Below, one piece after another: positions 51,260-60,173 of a stretch of DNA of 64,000 nt. Source of the DNA: Prevotellaceae bacterium UBA4359 (GTDB lineage Bacteria > Bacteroidota > Bacteroidia > Bacteroidales > Bacteroidaceae); the NCBI GenBank assembly GCA_002393555.1, contig DGSP01000025.1, forward strand, positions 60,663 to 124,662, in the 5' to 3' direction. How positions within the stretch are numbered: position 1 is the stretch's first letter; each line of letters begins with the position of its first letter. The translations under genes were made by a program, and so were the position numbers. The notes below the pieces were generated by a model that did no database searches, was not told where the DNA came from, and worked only from the letters and a program-made list of their open reading frames with translations.

Positions 51260-54244
51260 TTAGTTCGTTGTCTTGGGCTTGACAGAGTTGTCGAGAGCAG
51301 GCTTCAGTTCATCGGGTGAATCCTTGGTAAACATATTCACGTTGCCAGCCACTTTGGTGAAAAGGTCGGCTATCAGTTGGGAGTCCAGCGTCCATTGAGG
51401 CTTGAACTGGTCGCTCTGCATGTAATGGAGGATAGACTCACGCATCTGGCGCGCCACAATGCGCTGGCCGAGGTTGCGCGTAATGTCCATTGTGGTCATC
51501 ACCAGTTTGCCTTTGCCCACGTTGGCCTCGAAAAGCATGCCAATCTTGCGCGAGACAAACCACGTGTCGATGCTCTGCACCAGCGGCTGGAAGTCGGCGG
51601 GGAAGTCGGTAAACTGCATCACTTGGGCGCGGTTCACCAATTCCCACCATTGCAAGTCGGAGTGATAATCGGTGGGGAAGAGGTCAAAGATAGAGTGAGT
51701 GTTCTCCACTAAGATGCCAGTGGTGTGCGGCGGACGCATCTTGAACCATGACGTATTCCAGAATACAGGCGTGAACTGCTGCACCACCTCCTTGCCATAG
51801 GTCACTTTGCCTGCAGCACAGATGAGTACGTTGCCGCCCTTTTTCAGTGTCTTCAGAGCCTTTTCGTCCAAAGAATCAGTCACGTAGATGCCTTTCGGAT
51901 TCCACTTTTTATCATATTGTACAAGGTCGGCAGCAGGAGTAGGATATACCCAGACATTCCAATGGTTCCGAGCCTCCGTACCAGGGAGGGTGACGGTGAG
52001 CGTCAGTTTGCTGGCTTCGGTCACTCCCGACAGCGGCACAACCACCTTGCCCAACTCCACGTTGCAGCCGATGGGGAGGTCACGAGTCGGAAGGTCACCC
52101 TCTGCATAAGAGGTTCCATCAGCAGTTTTCAGACTCCAATGCGGAGTCACGCCTTTAAGTTCACGGTCAGAGAACTGGCTCAGTTCCGCCTCTGCCTCCA
52201 AAGTCTCACTGCTCTGATAGGTGAACTTAGGCAACTTGGCCAACGGCACAATAGGTGAACAGAACTCGCGAAACTCGCGGTCGGAGATGTAACCTTTGTT
52301 GTCGAAGAACACATCGGTCACGCCTACCAGCGCAGTACCCTGGCCAGAGTAGTCGTTGAGCGAAAGCAGTTGGAAACCAGCATAGTTTGGTGTGCGAAGG
52401 GTGCGTTCCACTTCAGCCTTGTAACAAAGTGCCTGCAACTTGCCCGAAGCCATCATGAAGTCGTGCGCCCTCGACGCCATACCATTGTCGCGAAGCAAGT
52501 CGCGGAATATCTCAAAGTTTTTCGCCTTGTTCACACCCGTATATTTCGGGATTTCGTCGAAGTTGGGGAAGGCACACCACTGTCCCGTCTCATGGCTCAC
52601 GAAGGGCATCGTGATGGGTGTGTTAGGCATGTCTTTTCCATTATAAGTGGTGATGTTCTTCTCGAAGTTCACCACCGACTCTGGCGCACGTCTCGCCCAT
52701 TCATTCAGGCCACGCGCACCCGCCTTCACGGCATATTCGCTGCCAGGCTGCCAAGCCCAGCCGCCACCAACGCTGAAGCCGCAGTAGAGGTGACGTGGAT
52801 CGTAAGCCTTCATCTGTGCCACATGATCGGTTGACCACTTCACCCAGTTTCCTGCCGGTTCATTACCAAAGGCATAGAACGTGAAAGAGGGGTGGTTGCC
52901 ATACTCATTGACAATCGCCATGCTTTCATCCATCAGGTACTTGTCGATAGGTTCTCCACGTCCCAACTTCACGCCATGATTCGGCCACGAGGGGCCTTCG
53001 GGCTGGATGTAGAAGCCTGTCATGTCGGCAGCCAAGAAGGCTGCTTCTGGCGGACAATAACTGTGGAAACGCATGTGGTTGAGACCGTAAGACTTGCAGG
53101 TCTTGAAGAGTTTAAGCCACGACTGCAAATCCATCGGGGGATAGCCCGTATTGGGGAAGTCGCAGTTCTCCACCGTACCACGCAGGATGGTCTCTCGTCC
53201 GTTCACGTAGAACATCTTGCCACGTATTTCCATCTTGCGCATGCCGAAAACCGTTTCCTTCGCGAAAGAGCGGCCGTCTTTGGTTTTCACCACAGCCTCC
53301 AGTTTGTACAATTGCGGATTGAACTCATCCCAGAGCAACATACCGTCACCCATCTGCAAGACAATGTCACTGGTCACAACCACCCCATCGGCAAGTGTGA
53401 CCTCCACGGGCTTGCTCTCCACCACGTGCTGCTTATCCGTGTTGAAGGCTGTCGCTTTCAGCGTGATGGTCGCCTTCTGACGGGGCTTGCAGTCAAGCAA
53501 TTCCACATGTACACGAGCCGTTTTGGTGTCGATGTCGGGATAGACCGCCACATAGTCAAAGACATTGAACGGGCGCAGTTCCATCTTTCCCACGATGCCG
53601 TTCCAGTCTCCCTGAGTCTGGTCGGTCACCGAATGTGAGTCTTGTCCCACCTTCACGGTTTCGGGGTCGTTATCCACACAGATGGCAATGGTGTTCTCCC
53701 CTGGCTTCAACAAACCATAGAGATAATACTCATGAGGGACGGACAAGGACTTTTCCCCCTCGCCCACTTTCTCGCCGTTCACCCACACTTCGGTGGTGAT
53801 GTGCGGACGTTCCAGGTAGAGGGTGTACATAGGCACAGCCTCGCCTTCAGGCAAAGTGACCGTTCGCTTATACCACGCCTTGCCCACATAGTGCTTGTCT
53901 GGGGTGAGGAAGAACTGCAACTTCATGTCCTTTCCTGGCTGACGGTACTTCTTCATGTAAGGGTTGAAGAAATAACTGGAGTCGTAGAGCGAGCCCACCC
54001 ACTTGGTGTTCACGCTGATGTCGTCGCCCTTCAGCCGTTGTGGCATAGAGGCAGGCAGCGTGATTTGGTCTTCGAGTTGTCGCCCAACCTTATACCACTC
54101 CTCGGCTATGCCCTTACCCTCACGGTCCATTTGGAACTGCCACGTGCCGCTCAGGTCGATAACTTGTGCCTGCAGCCACGATGCTGCACAAAAGAAAAGG
54201 GCGCATGCCCACATTTGTCTCAGGTCAAAAAGATTAGGTTTCAT
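51260..54244 (-). CDS. GH2-family glycoside hydrolase, secreted
   Basis: The 994-aa protein has a signal peptide (MWACALFFCAASWLQAQ) and the GH2 sugar-binding sandwich (GKAWYKRTVTLPEGEA, TTEVWVNGEKVGEG). An Ig-like domain about 240-345 and a TIM barrel from about 350 follow. The acid/base Glu is in YAFGNEPAGN (about 463) and the probable nucleophile in FVSHETGQWC (about 550). The C-terminal third (about 690-994) carries further beta-domains and a glutamine-amidotransferase-like alpha/beta part (KGGNVLICAAGKVTYGKE). It is probably a beta-galactosidase or related exo-enzyme acting on rhamnogalacturonan side chains; the neighbouring esterase and GH105 support this. Confidence 0.85.
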   Translation of the reverse strand: MKPNLFDLRQMWACALFFCAASWLQAQVIDLSGTWQFQMDREGKGIAEEWYKVGRQLEDQITLPASMPQRLKGDDISVNTKWVGSLYDSSYFFNPYMKKYRQPGKDMKLQFFLTPDKHYVGKAWYKRTVTLPEGEAVPMYTLYLERPHITTEVWVNGEKVGEGEKSLSVPHEYYLYGLLKPGENTIAICVDNDPETVKVGQDSHSVTDQTQGDWNGIVGKMELRPFNVFDYVAVYPDIDTKTARVHVELLDCKPRQKATITLKATAFNTDKQHVVESKPVEVTLADGVVVTSDIVLQMGDGMLLWDEFNPQLYKLEAVVKTKDGRSFAKETVFGMRKMEIRGKMFYVNGRETILRGTVENCDFPNTGYPPMDLQSWLKLFKTCKSYGLNHMRFHSYCPPEAAFLAADMTGFYIQPEGPSWPNHGVKLGRGEPIDKYLMDESMAIVNEYGNHPSFTFYAFGNEPAGNWVKWSTDHVAQMKAYDPRHLYCGFSVGGGWAWQPGSEYAVKAGARGLNEWARRAPESVVNFEKNITTYNGKDMPNTPITMPFVSHETGQWCAFPNFDEIPKYTGVNKAKNFEIFRDLLRDNGMASRAHDFMMASGKLQALCYKAEVERTLRTPNYAGFQLLSLNDYSGQGTALVGVTDVFFDNKGYISDREFREFCSPIVPLAKLPKFTYQSSETLEAEAELSQFSDRELKGVTPHWSLKTADGTSYAEGDLPTRDLPIGCNVELGKVVVPLSGVTEASKLTLTVTLPGTEARNHWNVWVYPTPAADLVQYDKKWNPKGIYVTDSLDEKALKTLKKGGNVLICAAGKVTYGKEVVQQFTPVFWNTSWFKMRPPHTTGILVENTHSIFDLFPTDYHSDLQWWELVNRAQVMQFTDFPADFQPLVQSIDTWFVSRKIGMLFEANVGKGKLVMTTMDITRNLGQRIVARQMRESILHYMQSDQFKPQWTLDSQLIADLFTKVAGNVNMFTKDSPDELKPALDNSVKPKTTN

Positions 54245-54270
54245 AGGTTGCGTTAGTCTTATTTTGTATG

Positions 54271-54278
54271 CAAATATA
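54271..54278 (-). promoter_or_regulatory. -7 box of the GH2 gene
   Basis: TATATTTG on the minus strand, 26 bases before the ATG at 54244. A -33 element is not clear. Confidence 0.5.
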
Positions 54279-54313
54279 CGGAAAAAAGCGAAAAGTCTAT
54301 CATAAATTCATAC

Positions 54314-54369
54314 AGAAAGCACAGAAATCACGGAAAAAACGTTCTCTTTCCGTGATTTCTGTACTTTCT
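54314..54369. terminator. Hairpin terminator between ferredoxin and GH2 genes
   Basis: 54314-54336 and 54347-54369 form a 23-bp stem with one mismatch and a 10-base loop. It lies just after the ferredoxin stop codon and before the GH2 promoter. Confidence 0.7.
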
Positions 54370-54411
54370 TTGAGAGAAATAGGTTCTCTACAATATGTCT
54401 GTGAAAGACGC

Positions 54412-54585
54412 TTATTCGCCTGGAGCGATAGCACCAGCGGGGCACGCGTCAGCACATGTGCCGCAGTCAACGCATGCGTCGGCATCAATTACATACTTGC
54501 CATCACCTTCGCTGATAGCACCTGATGGACACTCGCCAGCGCAAGTTCCACACATTACACAATCGTCGCTAATTACGTAAGCCAT
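54412..54585 (-). CDS. 2[4Fe-4S] ferredoxin
   Basis: The protein is 57 aa from the ATG at 54585 (MAYVISDDC); the longer frame to 54672 crosses the promoter and is rejected. Two full cluster motifs are present: CVMCGTCAGECP and CVDCGTCADACP, each CxxCxxCxxxCP. It is an acidic clostridial-type electron carrier of the cytoplasm, serving for example pyruvate:ferredoxin oxidoreductase. It has its own promoter and terminator. Confidence 0.95.
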   Translation of the reverse strand: MAYVISDDCVMCGTCAGECPSGAISEGDGKYVIDADACVDCGTCADACPAGAIAPGE

Positions 54586-54640
54586 AATCTTTACTCTTTT
54601 TGGTTTGTCTTTAGAATTATTGTCTGTTCTATTTTCGTTG

Positions 54641-54673
54641 CAAATGTAGGAAAAGTTTTTATTATCTACCAAA
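54641..54673 (-). promoter_or_regulatory. Consensus promoter of the ferredoxin gene
   Basis: Minus-strand TTTG (54670-54673) and TACATTTG (54641-54648), 21 bases apart, 56 bases before the ATG. Confidence 0.7.
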
Positions 54674-54699
54674 TTTTAGGTAGAGAAAATCGCATTTCT

Positions 54700-55710
54700 T
54701 CAAGAAAATGATACCGACTTATGAGTATCGGCCACGAAAACGAGTGTTTGCAGGGCTGCTTCAAGTTGTCGGACGATGGGCCGTTTTTTCTCTTCCGGGG
54801 CAAAAACGAAGCCTTCAGCCACAAGGAGGCGGTTGCGGAGTGTGTCGGTGTGGAGATAACAGACAAACGGACCGCCCATCGCATCGTTCCTCATGTCCCA
54901 AAGTCCTCGCACAACCGGGACAGACTTCCCCTCAAACGCCACCTGTTCTGCCACCACGGTGCGCGGGTCAGTTTCCATCCATTGGTCGTCCCGTCCTCCG
55001 GGTATGTTCAGTTTCATCACTGAGTCGCGCAGTTCCACAAATCGCTCCGTCGTCATGTCCTGCATCGGCAGGGCATAGAGGCACACATTCAGGCGAAACT
55101 CCTGCTTGCTGGCCGAAGCCCACAGGAAGTCCTTGCCCGTCTTGAGGTCGTCAATGTCCCGAGGAGCCTGCATGCTCACACCAAACTGCTTCTTTGCCTG
55201 AGTCATCACCACCCCACTATGATGTTTCGCCAAGAGTTTCCGTTCGCGAGCAAACTCGTTTTCGTTCAGCATGCTCAGTATCGCCGCACGGTTCTTCTCC
55301 ACACACTGAACGATAGCCGCATTATCCGGTGCATACAGATAAAGCACCACCTGCGGTTGGGCATACACGTTTCTCTGCATCAGCAGGGCCGGTTCCTTGT
55401 GTTTCTTGTCCACCTCAGCCACCACGATGTTGGCGTAGGTCTTGAAGGTTCCGCTGAAGGCAAAGGGGTTGATGTAGGTGACCCTGAAGTTCGGCTCCAT
55501 CTGCGGCAGTCCCTCAATGGGTGCCTCCACCGTCTGCACCAGCGTCTGCCCAGCCTCCGTCTTCAGCCAGTCCTTGTCAGCCACCACCAGCAGTTCGTAG
55601 GGTGCGCTCTGCACCTTAGCCGTCACAGCCTTCTTGCTGCCCGACTTTTCTGAAGTGCAGGCCGCCAGCAGTCCCCCGCACACACACATTATATATATAT
55701 AAAGACGCAT
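54700..55710 (-). CDS. DUF4837 family lipoprotein
   Basis: The 336-aa protein has a lipoprotein signal (YIYIMCVCGGLLAACTSE). The body matches the Bacteroidetes DUF4837 pattern: YELLVVADKDWLKTEAGQTL, FRVTYINPFAFSGTFKTYAN, FGVSMQAPRDIDDLKTG, and RGLWDMRNDAMGGPFVCYLH. It is probably anchored in the periplasm or outer membrane. No function has been assigned to the family that I can state with confidence. It starts 48 bases after the GH105 gene and may be read from its promoter. Confidence 0.85.
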   Translation of the reverse strand: MRLYIYIMCVCGGLLAACTSEKSGSKKAVTAKVQSAPYELLVVADKDWLKTEAGQTLVQTVEAPIEGLPQMEPNFRVTYINPFAFSGTFKTYANIVVAEVDKKHKEPALLMQRNVYAQPQVVLYLYAPDNAAIVQCVEKNRAAILSMLNENEFARERKLLAKHHSGVVMTQAKKQFGVSMQAPRDIDDLKTGKDFLWASASKQEFRLNVCLYALPMQDMTTERFVELRDSVMKLNIPGGRDDQWMETDPRTVVAEQVAFEGKSVPVVRGLWDMRNDAMGGPFVCYLHTDTLRNRLLVAEGFVFAPEEKKRPIVRQLEAALQTLVFVADTHKSVSFS

Positions 55711-55758
55711 CAGTAGGTGAAAAAAAATAGTTTACACAGGTGATTTACCAACTGCTTT

Positions 55759-57096
55759 TTACTGTTCCAGCAGACGCACAATCTCCGTTCCACAAAGCAA
55801 GAAGCAACCCAGTCCGTAGTCGTCGAAGTCTGGCTCCTTGTCGTAGGTGACAGGCTGCGAGTCCTTCGGCTCCTTGCCCGTGCCCTGCACGTAGCCGAGG
55901 AAACCATCGTCGTGCAGGCAGGTCTTCACCATCGCGTCCCAGGTCTGGTAGATGATGGGCAGATACTTCTTCTTTGGCAGATAGCCATGACGCACCCCCC
56001 AAGTCATTCCATAGATGAACAGGGCCGTGCCCGACAGTTCCACACCGCCGTAGTTGCTTTCGTCGTGCAGCGACACATTCCAGAAATGGTCCTTGCGCTG
56101 ACACTTCACCAGTGCCTTCGTCATGGCCAGATAGTCTTTCCGATAGTCGCCGAAATGTTCGTCCTCTCCTATGTTCTTCCACTTTTTCTCGCCCAGCGGT
56201 TCCAGATAGCCCGGTGCTTTCGCCCCTTTGGCCACCAGCATGGCATCCATGGCCCTCACCAGGGCAGCATACACCCATCCGTTGCCACGGCTCCAGTAGC
56301 AGTCTTCGCCGTTGGGTTCGGTGTAGGGCGGCACAAAGTCCTTGTCGCGCCACCACAGACCGTCGGCAGCATTCCACAGTCCGCCGCCAATCTCGTTGCG
56401 CGAGGTCTCATACATGTCCCACCCCTTGTCGGTGTAGCGGTCAGCCTCGCGGTCGCCTTCAAAGTGGCGGATTCGCGTCAGTTTCGACAGCACAGGCAGC
56501 CCCATCTGGATGGCATCAATCCAGGTCCAGTCGCCATCGCTGCCCGCCGACTTCGTCTGTCCGCCAGCCACCCACGGGGTGTCTTCGGCAGCAATCACAT
56601 TGTCCATACATTGCACAGTGGGGGCGATAAAACTCCTATTCTTCACCTGATGTCCTGGTGCCAGACGGCCTTTCTCCGCATCCAACAGGCTGACCGTCTC
56701 CTGCGGATTCTCCATCCAGTACATGTCCAGATAGGTCTGGCAGCAGCAGTAGTCGTCGGCATCGCGCGTGGTCACGCCATTGCGCGGAGTCCATTTGTGG
56801 GCCGTACCCCAGTCGTAGATATACTTGTAGTAATCTTTATATTTCGCCCCGCCCGTCAGGCGCTCCAGTTCGGTCAGGGCTGTCAGCCCCTCAAAATAGA
56901 CACCGCGTGTCCACAAGTTGGAGGGACGTTCCTTCTTCACAAACGTCGGTTTGCCCGGGTCGGGATACTTCCGGATGAAATGGTCATTAGCCAGTTCCAT
57001 AGCCGCCATCACCTCTTGCCGAGTGGGCTGTGCCGACACACCGAGGCTGAGACAAGTGCTCAGCAGAATGAGTGAAAATACTCTTTGCTTCATCAT
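55759..57096 (-). CDS. GH105 unsaturated rhamnogalacturonyl hydrolase
   Basis: The 445-aa protein has a signal peptide (VFSLILLSTCLSLGVSAQ) and an (alpha/alpha)6 barrel. Family signatures are LWTRGVYFEGLTAL, DWTWIDAIQMGLPVLSKL with the conserved active-site Asp, and CYWSRGNGWVYAALVRAMD. It removes the unsaturated galacturonyl residue left by rhamnogalacturonan lyases. With the CE12 esterase, the GH2 and the distant GH106 it forms a rhamnogalacturonan set. A consensus promoter lies at 57118-57148. Confidence 0.9.
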   Translation of the reverse strand: MMKQRVFSLILLSTCLSLGVSAQPTRQEVMAAMELANDHFIRKYPDPGKPTFVKKERPSNLWTRGVYFEGLTALTELERLTGGAKYKDYYKYIYDWGTAHKWTPRNGVTTRDADDYCCCQTYLDMYWMENPQETVSLLDAEKGRLAPGHQVKNRSFIAPTVQCMDNVIAAEDTPWVAGGQTKSAGSDGDWTWIDAIQMGLPVLSKLTRIRHFEGDREADRYTDKGWDMYETSRNEIGGGLWNAADGLWWRDKDFVPPYTEPNGEDCYWSRGNGWVYAALVRAMDAMLVAKGAKAPGYLEPLGEKKWKNIGEDEHFGDYRKDYLAMTKALVKCQRKDHFWNVSLHDESNYGGVELSGTALFIYGMTWGVRHGYLPKKKYLPIIYQTWDAMVKTCLHDDGFLGYVQGTGKEPKDSQPVTYDKEPDFDDYGLGCFLLCGTEIVRLLEQ

Positions 57097-57117
57097 AGGT
57101 TAAGTGTTAGTTTTCGG

Positions 57118-57148
57118 CAAAGGTAGCACAATTTGCAGGAAAAACAAA
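57118..57148 (-). promoter_or_regulatory. Consensus promoter of the GH105 gene
   Basis: Minus-strand TTTG (57145-57148) and TACCTTTG (57118-57125), exactly 19 bases apart, 22 bases before the ATG at 57096. Confidence 0.75.
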
Positions 57149-57216
57149 ATAAATTCCTCTTTTTCTGCAAACGGAAGGCCGAAACATCCCCTTCATTCCG
57201 CCTTTCGTTTCCACCC

Positions 57217-57377
57217 TACGTGGAACGCCGTTGCATATTCAATTTGTATGCCGTACCATTTACAATTTGTACGCCGTCACATTTATAATTTGCACGGCAC
57301 TGCTCCTCACACCCCCACGGCGTACCCCTGCATGCCCCCACGACATTTCTCCTCAAGCAGCAACAGCACCCTCATAG
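57217..57377. repeat. 23-bp tandem array, up to seven units
   Basis: Units start at 57217, 57240, 57263, 57286, 57309, 57332 and (weak) 57355. Units 2-3 read CAATTTGTAYGCCGT, two free bases, CATTTA. Later units keep the central CACGGC/CACGAC in register but become C-rich. The first about 33 bases match the reverse complement of 49782-49814 almost perfectly. It lies between the divergent GH105 and type VI promoters; 57378-57480 shows nothing else. Confidence 0.8.
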
Positions 57378-57480
57378 CGGAAATGCTGCATTTTTTTTCA
57401 CTCTTCCAAGCAAAATGGCTTCATTTAAGGCTCAAAAGAGGTTTTTTTCATCTTTTTCGTGCTATTTTTTTAGAAATTTA

Positions 57481-57510
57481 TTTGTTTCTACACTTTTTTG
57501 TTTAACTTTG
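57481..57510 (+). promoter_or_regulatory. Promoter of the type VI secretion operon
   Basis: TTTG (57481-57484) and TAACTTTG (57503-57510) are 18 bases apart. The leader to the clpV ATG would be about 235 nt and contains the hairpin element at 57605-57649. Confidence 0.65.
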
Positions 57511-57604
57511 TCGCAAGAACTACAAAAAGCATACAAAACAAAGATTTCAAGCACAAACAGAGGTGCTTATGGGCATCCAACACGCGCGACATATAGATAA
57601 TCCG

Positions 57605-57649
57605 CTGATAACCACCCTTTTACAGAAAAGAGGGTGAAGTAAAGGTATG
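57605..57649 (+). promoter_or_regulatory. 45-nt leader element with hairpin, type VI operon
   Basis: CTGA, four bases, stem CACCCTTT / AGAGGGTG (one U-G pair) around an 8-base loop (57613-57636), then AAGTAAAGGTATG. It agrees with the wza leader element in 35 of 45 positions without gaps; the stem change C to T keeps pairing. It lies about 88 nt after the predicted transcription start and 102 nt before the clpV ATG. Confidence 0.7.
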
Positions 57650-57751
57650 CACATGACCACCCGAAGACCCGGTTCGGTCTGTCGCAACGCTATCCCTGCA
57701 AAGACCTCTCAACCCCAGATTTTTCACTAACACCTATTTACCTATAAGCCT

Positions 57752-60106
57752 ATGGACAAGTATTCCAAACTGTTAGAGAATCTTCCCATCGACTTGCTTC
57801 ACATCGCACAGTCGTATGCGACCGACAACAAGTCGCCGAAGATTGAACCTGCCCACCTGCTCCGCGCCCTGCTCCACAAGAGTGTGGGTCTGGTGTCGTT
57901 CATCGAGGACACGCTCGACGAGGACTACTACTACATGGTGGATTGGGCCGACATGCGCATGAAGCAGTGCGAAAAGTCGCCCTACGGCATGAAGGGCATC
58001 GAACTCTCGCACGACACGCAGAACGTCATCAAGGAGGCCCAAGAAATCAGCGACACGTGCGGACTGGACAGCGTGACACTCGAGAGCCTCCTGGCATCGC
58101 TGGTCACACCCGGCATCGGCTTCAGTTATGAGCAACTGAAGACGCTGCCGCTGCAAGCCGACAAGATTAAGAGCATCATCTCCTCTGGCGCACCAGCCAA
58201 GCCTGCCACCACAGGCACATCGGCCAAGGCCGGCTCGGCTGCCTCGAAAGCCGCCGGCGGCACCGACGAATACTGCATTGTCATGCTCTCCGACGTGCCT
58301 GAGGCTCCCATCATCGGCTTCGACAAGGAAGTGCTCTCGATAGTGGAAGTACTGGCCCGCAAAGACAGAGCCAACATCCTCATCGTGGGCGAAACAGGTG
58401 TGGGCAAGACCAGCCTCATCGGTGCCCTGCTGCAACGCCTGCGCGACAAGAAGGTGCCAGCATCGCTGGAAAACCTGCAGCCCTACGAACTCGACCTCAT
58501 CGCCCTGAGCCAAGGGGTGAGTTACAAGGGCGAGATTGAAGACCGCTTCAAGAAAGTGACCGAAGCCCTGCTGGCCGAGGCACAGCCCCTGCTCGTCATC
58601 GAGAATTTCCACCGAGTGGAGGACAAGCAATCGACGCTGAACGGCATTCTGCCAGGACTGAAGAAACTGCTGTCGAAAAACCAACTGCAGGTGTTCATCA
58701 CCTCCACCATCGACGGCTACACCAAAGATATAGAGAAAGACAAGGAACTGACGGCTTTCTTCGAGAAAATCACAGTGGAGGAGCCCACCGAAGAACAAGC
58801 CATCGACATCATCCAGAGCAAACGCGAAAGTTATGAGCAGTTCCACAAACTGCCCATCGACGACGATGTGCCAGCCGAAATCGTGCGTCTGGCCAAGCGC
58901 TACATGCCCGACCGCCATCTGCCATCGTCGGCTCTCGACCTGCTCGACCGCGCCATGTCTTCCACCAAGATTGCCAACGAGATGGCTGCGCTGAACGGCG
59001 AAGGTGAGAAGGCCGAGGTGGCCGAAAAACTGCAGAAGGAAGCCGTGAGGGACGTGGTGTCGAAGATGACAGGCATCCCGATGGGCAACATCCAGTCGGA
59101 AGAACGCACACGACTCTCCAACGCCGAGGAGATTCTGCACAAGCGCGTGGTGGGACAGAACCATGCCATCAAGAGCATCCTCGATGCCGTGTTTGAGTCG
59201 CGTTCGGGCCTGAACAAAAAGGGGCAGCCCATGGGTTCGTTCTTCTTCCTTGGCCCCACGGGCACAGGCAAGACCGAACTGGCCAAGTCGCTGGCCGACT
59301 TCCTCTTCAACGACGAAACGGCCATGCTTCGTTTCGACATGTCGGAGTACAAGGAGGAACATTCAGTGGCCCTGCTCTATGGCGCGCCTCCGGGCTACGT
59401 GGGCTACGAAGAGGGCGGCCTGCTGGTGAACCAAATCCGTCAGCACCCCTACTCTGTCGTGCTGTTCGACGAGATTGAGAAGGCCCACAAGTCGGTCTTC
59501 GACCTCTTCCTGCAGATTCTCGACGAAGGTAAACTCCACGACCGCCTGGGCCGTGTGGGCGACTTCTCCAATTCGCTCATCATCTTCACGTCCAACATCG
59601 GCAGCGACTACATCTTCAAGTCGTTTGGCGAGGGCAAAGTGCCCACCCACGACCAGTTGCTCGAAGTGATGCAAGGACAGTTCCGCCCCGAGTTCCTCGC
59701 ACGTCTCACGGAAATCGTGCCCTTCTCGCCCATCACGGCGGAGATGATAGACCGTATCTTCGACATCCACATCAAGAACCTGCTCAAGACCCTGAACGAG
59801 CAGAACATCAAGTTGGTCATCGACGAGTCGGCCCGCAAGTATGTGACCAAGGTGGGCTTCAACGCCCACTACGGTGCACGACCCATCCTCGGCATCATCC
59901 GCAAGGAGATTCGCCGACCGCTCTCCAAACTCATCATCGCGGGCGATGTCGCTGCAGGCGACACCGTCACCATGAAGTATGACGAGGAGCAGAAGCAAAT
60001 CTGCTGGGACATCGACACCCCCGACACCCCTGCATCCCCTAAAACCCCAGAATCTCCAGAGAAACCAGAATCTCCAGAGAATCCTGAAACCCCAGAGAAC
60101 CCATAA
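57752..60106 (+). CDS. clpV: Type VI secretion ATPase ClpV (TssH)
   Basis: The 784-aa class-B AAA+ protein has an N-terminal Clp_N domain (PIDLLHIAQSYATDNKSPKI...LLRALLHKS). D1 has Walker A GETGVGKTS (about 213), but its Walker B reads LLVIENFHR (about 280) where DE is usual. D2 is intact: GPTGTGKTE (about 501), pore loop PPGYVGYEEGG, Walker B VVLFDEIEKAHKS (about 569). It disassembles contracted TssB-TssC sheaths for recycling. The last 30 residues are a Pro/Glu repeat tail (TPESPEKPESPENPETPENP), unusual for the family. Being next to tssB/tssC separates it from housekeeping ClpB/ClpA. Confidence 0.92.
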   Translation: MDKYSKLLENLPIDLLHIAQSYATDNKSPKIEPAHLLRALLHKSVGLVSFIEDTLDEDYYYMVDWADMRMKQCEKSPYGMKGIELSHDTQNVIKEAQEISDTCGLDSVTLESLLASLVTPGIGFSYEQLKTLPLQADKIKSIISSGAPAKPATTGTSAKAGSAASKAAGGTDEYCIVMLSDVPEAPIIGFDKEVLSIVEVLARKDRANILIVGETGVGKTSLIGALLQRLRDKKVPASLENLQPYELDLIALSQGVSYKGEIEDRFKKVTEALLAEAQPLLVIENFHRVEDKQSTLNGILPGLKKLLSKNQLQVFITSTIDGYTKDIEKDKELTAFFEKITVEEPTEEQAIDIIQSKRESYEQFHKLPIDDDVPAEIVRLAKRYMPDRHLPSSALDLLDRAMSSTKIANEMAALNGEGEKAEVAEKLQKEAVRDVVSKMTGIPMGNIQSEERTRLSNAEEILHKRVVGQNHAIKSILDAVFESRSGLNKKGQPMGSFFFLGPTGTGKTELAKSLADFLFNDETAMLRFDMSEYKEEHSVALLYGAPPGYVGYEEGGLLVNQIRQHPYSVVLFDEIEKAHKSVFDLFLQILDEGKLHDRLGRVGDFSNSLIIFTSNIGSDYIFKSFGEGKVPTHDQLLEVMQGQFRPEFLARLTEIVPFSPITAEMIDRIFDIHIKNLLKTLNEQNIKLVIDESARKYVTKVGFNAHYGARPILGIIRKEIRRPLSKLIIAGDVAAGDTVTMKYDEEQKQICWDIDTPDTPASPKTPESPEKPESPENPETPENP

Positions 60107-60173
60107 GCCCCCATCCCTTCCCAAAGGCATGAGACCAAAACCACATTATTAATTATTATAAACCCCTAAAATT

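Noticed and set aside
54586..54672. N-terminal extension of the ferredoxin
   Set aside because: It spans the consensus promoter; the ferredoxin fold starts at MAYVISDDC.
57773..59362. Minus-strand open frame of about 530 codons opposite clpV
   Set aside because: It is a shadow of clpV; the plus-strand frame has all AAA+ motifs. The same holds for the long minus frame opposite tssC (60876-62012).
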